DNA of 64,000 nt, taken from NCBI RefSeq assembly GCF_040546765.1, contig NZ_JBEPOK010000001.1, positions 2,542,001 to 2,606,000 on the forward strand, written 5' to 3'. A program made the translations under genes and the position numbers. Origin of the DNA: Arthrobacter sp. OAP107. GTDB lineage: Bacteria; Actinomycetota; Actinomycetes; Actinomycetales; Micrococcaceae. Under the pieces are notes generated by a model. That model had not been told where the DNA came from, ran no database searches, and was given only the letters and a program-made list of their open reading frames with translations. Of this stretch, positions 16,150 to 24,562 are shown piece by piece (position 1 is the stretch's first letter; each line of letters begins with the position of its first letter).

Positions 16150-17145
16150 TGGAACACCGCAAGCTGGGTTCCTCGGGCCTGTACATCAGCGAAATCGCCT
16201 ACGGAAACTGGTTCACCCACGGTGAGCAGATCGACCAGGCCGCCGCGGCGCAGTGCGTCAAGCAGGCACTGGACCTGGGCATCACCACATTCGACACCGC
16301 CGATGCCTATGCCCGAAACCGGGCCGAAGAAGCCTTGGGCGAGGCGCTCAAAGGTACACGCCGCGAAAGCGTGGAGATTTTCACCAAGGTCTACTTCCCT
16401 ACCGGGGAGGGCCGGAACGATCGTGGCCTGTCCCGCAAACACGTCATGGAGTCCATCAACTCATCGCTCCGCCGGCTCCAAACCGACTACGTCGACCTCT
16501 ACCAGGCTCACAGGTACGACTACGAGACCCCACTGGAAGAGACCATGCAGGCCTTCGCCGATATTGTCAGGGCCGGGAAAGCGCACTACATCGGGGTGTC
16601 GGAGTGGACGGCGGACGAGATCCGATCCGGAGTTGCCCTTGCCAACGAACTTGGCGTCCAGCTCATCTCCAACCAGCCGCAGTATTCCATGCTCTGGCGC
16701 GTCATCGAACAGGAAATCGTTCCCCTCAGCGAGGAACTGGGCATCGGGCAGATCTGCTGGTCTCCGCTCGCCCAGGGAGTCCTCACCGGCAAGTACGCCC
16801 CCGGCGCGGCAGCCCCGCAAGGCTCCCGCTTCCGTGCCGACAACGGCGACCTCAAGAACGACCACCGCTTTCTCCGCGAGGACATCCTCACCCGCGTCCA
16901 GCAACTGTGGCCCCTGGCCGACGAGGCCGGACTGTCCATGGCAGCCTTCGCTGTCGCATGGGTCCTGCAGAGCCCCAACGTCTCAGCAGCCATCGTCGGA
17001 GCATCGGCCAGAGCAACTCGTAGACAACGTCCAGGCCGCAGGAGTCAGACTCGACCCCGAATTGCTCCTGAAGATCGACGACATCCTCGGCCCCGTGGTC
17101 GAAAGAGACCCGGGGAAGGTCGAATCCTTTCAGAACCGTCCCTGA
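16149..17145 (+). pseudogene. Aldo/keto reductase with C-terminal frameshift
   Basis: NADPH-dependent aldo/keto reductase of the Kv-beta/YghZ-like type. The intact portion, residues 1-286, shows the family start (KLGSSGLYISEIAYG), DTADAYARNRAEE with catalytic Asp and Tyr, YQAHRYD and the late SPNVSAAIVGAS. Just after that (near 17010) the frame breaks: the expected ending PEQLVDNVQAAGVRLDPELL continues in another frame to the stop at 17145, consistent with loss of about two bases. The original frame runs on through the lacI promoter into lacI as one 775-codon frame. Loss of the C-terminal helix probably damages cofactor binding, unless the shift is an assembly error. Confidence 0.8.
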
Positions 17146-17270
17146 ACCGCCCTACGACCCCATCAAGGACGGCGGTGCTGGACACCCCAGCCCACCGCAA
17201 TCCGGCCCGGGTTCTGCCCGCAGCTCCCTGGACGGAGACCTGGGAAATCACCGCGTCGACAAAAAATTGG

Positions 17271-17330
17271 TTGACACGGATGAGTAACGCGGGTAACTTA
17301 GATCACAGTCGCCTTGGTAACGCGTGTTAC
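17271..17330 (+). promoter_or_regulatory. LacI-regulated promoter/operator before lacI
   Basis: -35 TTGACA (17271-17276), exactly 17 bases, -10-like TAACTT (17294-17299). Operators GTAACGCGGGTAAC (17284-17297) and GTAACGCGTGTTAC (17317-17330); the second is a near-perfect palindrome with central CG, typical of LacI-family sites. A weaker half-site lies near 17350-17363. Confidence 0.82.
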
Positions 17331-17405
17331 CTTCGGCAATTGCCAGACTCCAACGCGAGTCACTACTGGCATCACCCAGCTCAACGAAGACCACTGGAGC
17401 ATTCA

Positions 17406-18476
17406 ATGGCGAAAACCACTTCCTCAGACAAAGCCGGCACTGCCCGGCAGCGTGGTGTCACCATGAATGACGTCGCCAGGCATGCCGGAGTGTCCCGGAC
17501 GGCTGTTTCATTCGTGCTGAGCAACCGCGAAAACGCCAGCATCTCGGAGGAGACGCGGATCCGCATCGCTGACGCGGTTCAGGCGTTGGGCTACCGTCCA
17601 AACGCAGGGGCGAGGGCCCTGGCATCCCAGCGCAGCGACTGGTACGGAATAGTCACCGAGATCGTCACGGCGCCGTTCGCCGTGGACATCATCAAAGGCG
17701 CCCAGGACCAGGCATGGCTTGACCGCCGCTTCCTCCTTATCGCCCCGTCGGTCCAGGGTGATGCGGCCGGACCCAAACAGGGAATGGAGGATGCTGCTGT
17801 CGAGAAGCTGCTGGAACAGCGGGTGGAAGGTTTGCTGTACGCCGCAACGCACCACCGCGGCGTACATGTGCCCCGAAGCGCCCACGAAGTGCCCACGGTG
17901 CTCATCAACTGTTTCGACCTGGACGGGAAACTGCCCTCGATCGTCCCGGACGAACGGACGGGCGGACGGGTCGCCGTCGAACGGCTGCTCCAGGCCGACC
18001 ACACCAAGATCGGTGTGATCAACCTGGACCCCCGCATCCCGGCAGCCGTTGGGCGTTTGCAGGGCGTCCGTGAGGCCCTGGCCGACGCCGGGCTGGAGCT
18101 TGATCCGGAGCTCGTGGTGGCCGGGTATGCGACGGCCGACGGCGGCTACGACGCTGCCTGCCAAATCCTTGACCGCTACCCCGCCAAGGACAGGCCAACG
18201 GCCCTGTTCTGCCTCAATGACCGCATGGCCATGGGCGCCTACGACGCCATCAAGGAACGCGGCCTGGCCATCCCCGGGGACATCGCCGTGATCGGCTTCG
18301 ACAACCAGGAACTCATTGCCGCCTACCTCAGGCCCAAGCTGACCACTGTTGCGTTGCCGTTCGAAAAAATGGGCGCCCTGGGAGTCCAGACGCTCGCCGC
18401 GCTTACAGCAGGACAGCCGATCACTGCCGACCAGCAGTTGGTCGACTGTCCGCTGCTAGAACGCTCTTCGGTCTGA
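17406..18476 (+). CDS. LacI-family repressor of the levan/fructan locus
   Basis: A 356-residue LacI/GalR regulator. The N-terminal HTH reads VTMNDVARHAGVSRTAVSFV with hinge NAGARALASQ; the periplasmic-binding-protein-like effector domain follows, including FCLNDRMAMGAYDAIKERG and IAVIGFDN. The start ATG 17406 follows the double operator at 17271-17330, so autoregulation is likely. It sits inside the operon it presumably controls. Its last third is duplicated at 13981. The effector is probably a fructose-containing sugar, by context. Confidence 0.93.
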   Translation: MAKTTSSDKAGTARQRGVTMNDVARHAGVSRTAVSFVLSNRENASISEETRIRIADAVQALGYRPNAGARALASQRSDWYGIVTEIVTAPFAVDIIKGAQDQAWLDRRFLLIAPSVQGDAAGPKQGMEDAAVEKLLEQRVEGLLYAATHHRGVHVPRSAHEVPTVLINCFDLDGKLPSIVPDERTGGRVAVERLLQADHTKIGVINLDPRIPAAVGRLQGVREALADAGLELDPELVVAGYATADGGYDAACQILDRYPAKDRPTALFCLNDRMAMGAYDAIKERGLAIPGDIAVIGFDNQELIAAYLRPKLTTVALPFEKMGALGVQTLAALTAGQPITADQQLVDCPLLERSSV

Positions 18477-18583
18477 CCGCGAAATCAACGTCGAAGAGCT
18501 ACCCCACCCACCCTTCACCTTGCTGATGAAGACAGGAAAGAGACAACCCAATCATGACACAACCCACATTCTTCAGGCCGGCC
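18072..18583 (+). repeat. 512-bp direct duplication, copy B
   Basis: The functional copy of the repeat at 13981-14492: the 3' end of lacI, the spacer and the first codons of the ABC binding-protein gene. Together the copies bracket the GH32 and reductase genes. Confidence 0.9.
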
Positions 18584-20230
18584 CGCATCGCCGCGGCCGG
18601 TCTGGCGGTAGGCGCGATGTTGCTGACCGGCTGCGTAGCCAAAGTCGACAAGCCCGCAGACGGTGGCGCCGCGACCAACGCCAGTGCGTTCCTCACCATC
18701 CCGCGTGAGGACATGGGCACGTTTGTGCAGAACTTCAACCCGTTCGCACCCACAGTGAACCCGATGGTCCAGCAGTCCATTTACGAGTCGCTCCTGATCT
18801 TCAACCCGGCCAAGGGAGACACCGTGCCGTGGCTCGCCACCGACTGGAAGGCGGCCAAGGATGGCAAGTCCATCACCTTCACCTTGCGTGACGCCGTGAA
18901 GTGGTCCGATGGCCAGCCGTTCGTTGCCGACGACGTGGCTTACACCTTCGAGCTTCAAAAGAAGCTCAAGGGCGGCTACGAATATCTGAAGAACGTGACC
19001 GCCCAGGGCAGCAACAGGGTCACGTTCAACTTCAACAAGCCGTGGTCCCCCGCACTGTACGACGTCGGTCAGCTCAGCATCCTGCCCAAGCACATCTGGT
19101 CCGCGCTGTCCGATCCCGAAAAGGACGCCAACGCCAAGCCGGTGGGCACAGGGCCGTACACAGAGGTGGACAACTTCCAGGCCCAGTCCTTCGTGCTGAA
19201 GAAGAACCCCAACTACTGGCAGCCGGACAAGCAAAAGATCGCCGGCATCAAGATGCTCGCCTTTGCAGGGAACGACGGCGCCAACCTCGCTGCCGCCAAC
19301 GGTGACGTGGACTGGGCCCCGCAGTACATCCCGAACATCGAAAAGACATTCGTCTCCAAGGACAAGGAACACCGGCACTACTGGTTCCCCCCGACCGGTG
19401 CCATGATCAACTGGCAGCTCAACACCACCAAGGCACCCTTCAACGATGTGGATGTCCGGAAGGCGTTGAGCATGGCCGTTGACCGCGACCAGGTCACCAA
19501 GATCGGCATGAGCGGTTACGCCCAACCAGCCGACTGCACCGGCCTGTCAGGCAATTACGAGACGTGGAAGAACAGCCAGGTCAAGGACAACTGCACCTGG
19601 ACCAACCATGATGTCCAGAAAGCCAACGAACTGTTGGATAAGGCCGGCTACCCCAAGGGCCCCGACGGCAAACGCACGCTCAAGGACGGTTCACCCTTCC
19701 AGTTCAAGATCTCCGTGGGTGCCACCTCGTCCGACTGGCTGTCCGTGGCAAACGTGATCGCCCAGAACATGGCAGAGGTTGGCGTGACCGCGAAGGTCGA
19801 CTCCCCGGACTGGGCCGCTGTGGTCGCCGGGTACGAAACAGGCAAGTTCGATTCGGGCATTGTATGGAGCGCCAACGATCCGAGCCCGTACAAGTACTTC
19901 AACACTTCCATGGGCACGGCAACCGTGAAGCCGGTGGGCACCAAGACCTTCGACAACTACCACCGCCTCGGCGACCCCAAGGCTGATGCCCTGCTGGCCG
20001 AGTTCGCTACAGCATCGGACCAGCCCAAGCAGAAGGACATCGCCAACCAGCTGCAGGAAGAATACAACAACGTCGCACCGCTGGTGCCGCTCTTCTCCGG
20101 CCCGGAATGGGGGGCGTACAACGACACCCGCTTCACCGGCTGGCCCACCCAGGACAACCCTTACGCCACCCTCTCGGTCCGGGCACCCACCACGGTTCTG
20201 GTGCTGACCAGTCTGGAACCACGCAAGTAG
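18554..20230 (+). CDS. ABC transporter substrate-binding lipoprotein (Opp/Dpp family, SBP_bac_5)
   Basis: A 558-residue solute-binding protein of the peptide/oligosaccharide/nickel class, anchored outside the membrane. The signal peptide has lipobox L24-T-G-C27. Typical SBP_bac_5 features are MVQQSIYESLLIFNP near the start, ATDWKAAKDGKSITFTLRDAVKWSDGQP, and VDRDQVTKIG in the second lobe. GAAAGAGA lies before the ATG. Although the family often binds peptides, its place between lacI and GH32 genes indicates a fructan-derived oligosaccharide. A hairpin after the gene may lower permease expression relative to this protein. Confidence 0.92.
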   Translation: MTQPTFFRPARIAAAGLAVGAMLLTGCVAKVDKPADGGAATNASAFLTIPREDMGTFVQNFNPFAPTVNPMVQQSIYESLLIFNPAKGDTVPWLATDWKAAKDGKSITFTLRDAVKWSDGQPFVADDVAYTFELQKKLKGGYEYLKNVTAQGSNRVTFNFNKPWSPALYDVGQLSILPKHIWSALSDPEKDANAKPVGTGPYTEVDNFQAQSFVLKKNPNYWQPDKQKIAGIKMLAFAGNDGANLAAANGDVDWAPQYIPNIEKTFVSKDKEHRHYWFPPTGAMINWQLNTTKAPFNDVDVRKALSMAVDRDQVTKIGMSGYAQPADCTGLSGNYETWKNSQVKDNCTWTNHDVQKANELLDKAGYPKGPDGKRTLKDGSPFQFKISVGATSSDWLSVANVIAQNMAEVGVTAKVDSPDWAAVVAGYETGKFDSGIVWSANDPSPYKYFNTSMGTATVKPVGTKTFDNYHRLGDPKADALLAEFATASDQPKQKDIANQLQEEYNNVAPLVPLFSGPEWGAYNDTRFTGWPTQDNPYATLSVRAPTTVLVLTSLEPRK

Positions 20231-20271
20231 CGTCCAACGGAGCATGAGGCCAGACCGCCCTCATGCCACGC

Positions 20272-20315
20272 ACGCCCGACGGCCTGGCCGATTCGAAACG
20301 CCAGCCGTCGGGCGT
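20272..20315 (+). terminator. Intra-operon hairpin after binding-protein gene
   Basis: Perfect 12-bp arms ACGCCCGACGGC (20272-20283) and GCCGTCGGGCGT (20304-20315), loop 20 bases, no T tract. This position is common for a partial terminator or mRNA-stabilising stem between an abundant binding protein and its permeases. Confidence 0.7.
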
Positions 20316-20354
20316 ACCCCACAATTTTGACCAATCCCGAATTGGAGGGAAACC

Positions 20355-21332
20355 GTGCGCTTCATCCTGCGCCGACTGGGTTTCTACCTGCTCGCCTTCT
20401 GGGCATCCATCACCCTGAATTTCCTGCTCCCCCGCTTCATGCCCGGGGACCCCGTCTCACGCATGTTCGCCCGCTCCCAGGACAGAATGCAGCCCGAACA
20501 GATCGAGGCCCTGCGCAAGCTGCTTGGCGTGGATGACCGGCCTCTCTGGGAACAATACGCCGGCTACCTCCAGAACATCCTCACCGGCCAGATGGGGGTA
20601 TCCATTTCACGCTTCCCCACACCGGTCACCGAGGTTATCTCGTCCCAGGTCGGATGGACCCTGCTGCTCGGCGGAACCGCACTGGTCATAGCCGCCGTCG
20701 TCGGTAACCTGCTGGGCATCCTGGCCGCCTGGCGCCGCGGCGGCGCGATCGATTCGGCGCTGCCGCCGTTGCTTGTGTTCATCGGATCGTTCCCGTACTT
20801 CTGGCTCGCGATGGGCGCGCTGTACCTGTTCGGCGTCGTGCTGGGCTGGTTCCCTATCCGCCACGCGTTCACGGACGGGCTGCAGCCCGGCTTCACGTGG
20901 GAGTTCATCGGCGACGCCGCCGCCCACCTCGTGCTCCCGGCGCTGACGATCGTCCTGGTCTCGATCGGCGGCTGGATGCTGGGCATGCGGAACACCATGA
21001 TCGCCACGAACTCTGAGGACTACATCACCATGGCCGAAGCCAAGGGCCTGCGCCCCGGACGGATCATGCTCCGCTACGCCGCCCGGAACGCGATGCTGCC
21101 CTCGGTGACCAGCTTCGGAATGGGCCTGGGCTTCGTGGTGGGCGGCGCCCTTCTCACCGAGGTCGTCTTCGCCTACCCCGGCGTCGGCTACCAGCTCCTC
21201 AACGCCGTCCAGGGCCTGGACTATCCGCTCATGCAGGGACTGTTCCTGACCATCACCGCCGCCGTGCTGCTGGCGAACTTCCTGGTGGACATCCTCTATG
21301 TCCGCCTCGACCCCCGCGTGCGCAGCAACTGA
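20355..21332 (+). CDS. ABC transporter permease 1 (DppB/OppB type)
   Basis: A 325-residue inner-membrane subunit with six predicted membrane segments and the BPD_transp_1 fold. The EAA loop that contacts the ATPase reads EAKGLRPGRIMLRYAARNA. It begins GTG RFILRRLGFYLLAFW, the usual DppB-like start, with GGAGGGAAA immediately upstream. It pairs with permease 2 at 21365. Confidence 0.92.
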   Translation: MRFILRRLGFYLLAFWASITLNFLLPRFMPGDPVSRMFARSQDRMQPEQIEALRKLLGVDDRPLWEQYAGYLQNILTGQMGVSISRFPTPVTEVISSQVGWTLLLGGTALVIAAVVGNLLGILAAWRRGGAIDSALPPLLVFIGSFPYFWLAMGALYLFGVVLGWFPIRHAFTDGLQPGFTWEFIGDAAAHLVLPALTIVLVSIGGWMLGMRNTMIATNSEDYITMAEAKGLRPGRIMLRYAARNAMLPSVTSFGMGLGFVVGGALLTEVVFAYPGVGYQLLNAVQGLDYPLMQGLFLTITAAVLLANFLVDILYVRLDPRVRSN

Positions 21333-21364
21333 GCATTGCGTACCCAGTAACCAAGGGACCGACC

Positions 21365-22291
21365 ATGACCAGCGTTATCCTTCAGCAGCCGACCGAACCA
21401 AAAGCTGCCCGCAAACCCAACCGCGGCTTCGTCCACGGACTTATCACCAACAAGAAGGCCATGACAGGCATGGCCATCATGCTCGTGTTCATCGTGCTGG
21501 CGCTGGCCGCGCCGGTACTGTTCCCGGGCGATCCCTCCCGGATCACCGGGATGGCCTCCCTGGAACCGGACGGGGAGCACTGGCTCGGAACCACCGCCAA
21601 GGGCCAGGATGTGCTCGCCCTGACAATCCACGGCGTCCGGAGTTCCCTGCTGGTGGGCCTCACCGTCGGGCTGGCGTCCACCTTCATCGGCATCCTCGTC
21701 GGCCTGGCATCGGCCTATTTCGGCAAATTCACCGACGAAGCACTGTCCTTGCTGACCAACGCCTTCCTCCTCCTTCCCGGACTTCCGCTGCTCGTCATCC
21801 TGGCTGCGTTCCTTCCACCGGGGCTGGGCACCGTGATCCTGGTACTCACGGTCACGGGATGGGCCGGATCAGCGCGCGTGCTCCGGTCACAGGCCCTGTC
21901 CATCCGTTCCAAAGATTTCGTGGCCGCGGCCGTGGTGTCCGGTGAACGGGCGGGCCGGATCATGTTCCGCGAAATCCTCCCGAACATGGCCTCAATCGTG
22001 ATGGGAACATTGCTTGCCTGCGTCATCTACGGTATCGGGGCCCAGGCCGGCCTCGAATTCCTGGGGCTGGGCGACGTCAGCACAGTCTCCTGGGGCAACA
22101 ACCTCTTCTGGGCCGGGAACGAAGGTGCCCTGCTCACCGGAAGCTGGTGGGTATTCATCCCCTCCGGCCTCTGCATTGCACTGGTGGCGTTCGCCCTGGC
22201 ACTCATCAACTACGCAGTCGACGAGGTAACCAACCCGCGGCTGCGGAAGATCCGCAAACCCGCAACCACCGAAAGGAGCACCGCAAAGTGA
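21365..22291 (+). CDS. ABC transporter permease 2 (DppC/OppC type)
   Basis: A 308-residue membrane permease. An N-terminal cytoplasmic stretch with LITNKKAMTGMAIMLVFIVL is typical of OppC/DppC; then five more segments, with EAA loop AAVVSGERAGRIMFREILPN. It overlaps the following ATPase gene by 4 bases (GTGA), so the two are translationally coupled. Forms a heterodimer with the 20355 product. Confidence 0.92.
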   Translation: MTSVILQQPTEPKAARKPNRGFVHGLITNKKAMTGMAIMLVFIVLALAAPVLFPGDPSRITGMASLEPDGEHWLGTTAKGQDVLALTIHGVRSSLLVGLTVGLASTFIGILVGLASAYFGKFTDEALSLLTNAFLLLPGLPLLVILAAFLPPGLGTVILVLTVTGWAGSARVLRSQALSIRSKDFVAAAVVSGERAGRIMFREILPNMASIVMGTLLACVIYGIGAQAGLEFLGLGDVSTVSWGNNLFWAGNEGALLTGSWWVFIPSGLCIALVAFALALINYAVDEVTNPRLRKIRKPATTERSTAK

Positions 22292-23241
22292 CCGTCTCCC
22301 AAGTCTCCTTCGGCTCCCACGAAGCGGTCCTCGACGTCAAGAACCTCACCGTCAAGTACATCGGCGACACCCGCTCAACGACTGCCGTAAACAACGTCTC
22401 CTTCAGCATCGGCGCCGGTGAAGTATTCGGGCTGGCCGGCGAATCCGGCTGCGGAAAATCAACCATCGCCAACTCAATCATGCGGCTGCTCAAGGACCCC
22501 GCGAAGATCGCCGCCGGCAGCATCTCCTTCGGCGGCAAAGACGTTCTGGCCATGAGCCAGGATGAGCTGCGCCGTTTCCGCTGGCAGGACGTTGCCATGG
22601 TGTTCCAATCCGCCATGAACTCGCTGAACCCTGTCCTGACCATCGGGGAACAGATGGCAGACATCTTCACCACACACGCCGGCTACTCACGCCAAGAATC
22701 CCTTCGACGCGCAACACAGCTACTGGAACTCGTAAGAATCGATCCTGCGCGCCTGAAGTCCTACCCGCACCAACTCTCCGGCGGAATGCGGCAACGCGCC
22801 GTCATCGCCATGGCCGTAGCACTGAAGCCATCACTGCTGATTCTGGACGAGCCCACCACAGCGCTGGACGTGGTGGTGCAGCAGGAGATTATGGCCCAGA
22901 TCAAGGACCTCCAGCGCGAACTGGGCTTCTCCGTCCTATTCATCACCCACGACATGTCCCTGATGGTGGAACTCTCCCACCGCATGGCCGTCATGTACGG
23001 CGGCCGGATCGTGGAGACCGCCAAAGCCCACGACATCTACACCACCCCGGGGCACCCCTACACCCAGGCTCTCATGGGCGCCTTCCCGCCGCTTACGGGC
23101 CCGCGGGTTCCACTCAAAGGCCTGCCCGAAGGCGTGAAGTTCCAGAACATCCCGGACCTCGCCGAAATTGCGCCGGGCCATTTCGTGGCCCCGTTTAATG
23201 CCGACGCCGAAGTCGCCGTTTTTGAAGGAGCAGCACAATGA
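22288..23241 (+). CDS. ABC transporter ATPase 1 (DppD/OppD type)
   Basis: A 317-residue nucleotide-binding subunit: Walker A GESGCGKST, signature LSGGMRQR, Walker B LLILDEPTTALD and the switch His in FITHDMS. The start is GTG 22288 with GAAAGGAG upstream, overlapping the permease stop; the longer in-frame extension is spurious. The C-terminal region lacks the four-Cys motif seen in many OppD proteins. It overlaps the next ATPase by 4 bases. Confidence 0.93.
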   Translation: MTVSQVSFGSHEAVLDVKNLTVKYIGDTRSTTAVNNVSFSIGAGEVFGLAGESGCGKSTIANSIMRLLKDPAKIAAGSISFGGKDVLAMSQDELRRFRWQDVAMVFQSAMNSLNPVLTIGEQMADIFTTHAGYSRQESLRRATQLLELVRIDPARLKSYPHQLSGGMRQRAVIAMAVALKPSLLILDEPTTALDVVVQQEIMAQIKDLQRELGFSVLFITHDMSLMVELSHRMAVMYGGRIVETAKAHDIYTTPGHPYTQALMGAFPPLTGPRVPLKGLPEGVKFQNIPDLAEIAPGHFVAPFNADAEVAVFEGAAQ

Positions 23242-24347
23242 GCCACGCCCTACACTCCCCGACACGGCCAGAGGTTTCGACCCGAACCCCGCCCCTTGAG
23301 GTCCGTGGACTGGGTAAGTCATTCAACATTGGCGGCCTGTTTTCCAACCAGGCAGTCCGGGCGCTGCACCGCGTCGACCTGACCATCGGCCGCGGGGAAA
23401 TCGTGGCACTGGTCGGGGAGTCCGGTTCGGGCAAGAGCACCCTGGCCCGCTGTGTCGCCCGGCTCGAGAAACCCAGCGAAGGTGCCATCCTCCTAGACGG
23501 CGTCGACGTCCTCAAACGCGACCGTTTCCAAGCCTCACGGACGTTCCGATCCCGGCTGCAGATGGTCTTCCAGGACCCCTTCGGCTCCCTGAACCCCGCA
23601 CACCGGGTCGGGCACTTCCTGCTACGGTCGCTCGCAATTCACGGCAAAGGCGGCACCGGCCGACACGGTTCCGAAGAGCAGACCAGGCGCCGGCTCGAAG
23701 AGCTCATGACCACCGTCGGGCTTCAGGCCGACATGCTCAACTCCTACCCCCACGAGCTCTCCGGCGGGCAACGTCAACGAGTCGCGATCGCCCGCGCCCT
23801 CGCCGTCGAACCAGAAGTCATCCTCGCCGACGAACCGACGTCCATGCTGGACGTATCGGTCCGCATCGGCGTGCTGAACCTGATGCGGAAACTGCGCGAT
23901 GAGCAGGGAATCTCCATGCTCTACATCACCCACGATCTCGCCTCCGCCCGGTACCTCGCGGACCGGACGGCCGTCATGTTCGCCGGCGAGATCGTTGAAG
24001 AGGGCGAATCACTGGACCTGCTGGCCAATCCGGCCCACCCCTACACGCAATTGCTTGTCTCAGCCGTCCCGGACCCCGCCAGGGCCGGTTCCTACGACCC
24101 CGTGCGCCGCGCCACGCTCCGGCAGGCCGTCATGGCTTCAACCACCTGTGCCTTCGAAAACGACCCCGAACAGCGCTGCTCGTCCGAGGAACCCGTCCGG
24201 CACCAGGTGGGCGACCGCGGCAACCGCCACTGGGTCCGCTGCCACCTCTACCGGCCACGCGCCGGCGCCGGCGGCCACGCACTGGCGACAGAACCCCTAC
24301 CGGCACCTGCTGACGGGGAAGCTCTCACGCCGGGGAGCCGCCGGTGA
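23238..24347 (+). CDS. ABC transporter ATPase 2 (DppF/OppF type)
   Basis: A 369-residue nucleotide-binding subunit: Walker A GESGSGKST, signature LSGGQRQR, Walker B VILADEPTSMLD and His in YITHDLA. A C-terminal oligopeptide-transporter tail contains three Cys (TTCAFENDPEQRCSSEE...RCHLY), the region that carries an Fe-S or metal motif in some OppD/F proteins. ATGA overlap with ATPase 1. Completes a full Opp/Dpp-type importer (binding protein, two permeases, two ATPases). Confidence 0.93.
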   Translation: MSHALHSPTRPEVSTRTPPLEVRGLGKSFNIGGLFSNQAVRALHRVDLTIGRGEIVALVGESGSGKSTLARCVARLEKPSEGAILLDGVDVLKRDRFQASRTFRSRLQMVFQDPFGSLNPAHRVGHFLLRSLAIHGKGGTGRHGSEEQTRRRLEELMTTVGLQADMLNSYPHELSGGQRQRVAIARALAVEPEVILADEPTSMLDVSVRIGVLNLMRKLRDEQGISMLYITHDLASARYLADRTAVMFAGEIVEEGESLDLLANPAHPYTQLLVSAVPDPARAGSYDPVRRATLRQAVMASTTCAFENDPEQRCSSEEPVRHQVGDRGNRHWVRCHLYRPRAGAGGHALATEPLPAPADGEALTPGSRR

Positions 24348-24391
24348 TCGAACTGCGCTAAGCATCGAAGCTGCCCACAGAAAGGGAACCG

Positions 24392-24562
24392 ACGGAGGAT
24401 TCACCGCCCTTCTCTCGGCGTGCTCTCCTGACCGGAAGCGGGGCTGTTGCGCTCACCGGATCGCTCGCACTCGCAACGTCATTCGCCGAGCCGGCAGCAG
24501 CATCGCCTCCAAACAGTCCCGACACCGCGCCGGCCAACCCGCTCTCAAAAGGACCAACCCGT
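24392..24562 (+). other. In-frame Tat signal peptide lacking a canonical start codon
   Basis: The frame of the GH32 gene at 24563 stays open upstream to 24362 and translates as an N-region with SRR, then ALLTGSGAVALTGSLALAT and SFAEPAAA, a textbook twin-arginine signal with an Ala-rich cleavage site, followed by a Pro-rich linker. No ATG, GTG or TTG occurs in it. At the expected start there is ACG (24392-24394), 5 bases after AAAGGG. The likely original start ATG has become ACG, or ACG is used as a rare start. Confidence 0.75.

Noticed and set aside
16149..18476. A single 775-codon open frame as one real fusion protein
   Set aside because: The middle of the frame is the lacI promoter, operators and leader, and homology to aldo/keto reductases resumes in another frame. 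It is treated as a frameshifted reductase plus a separate lacI.
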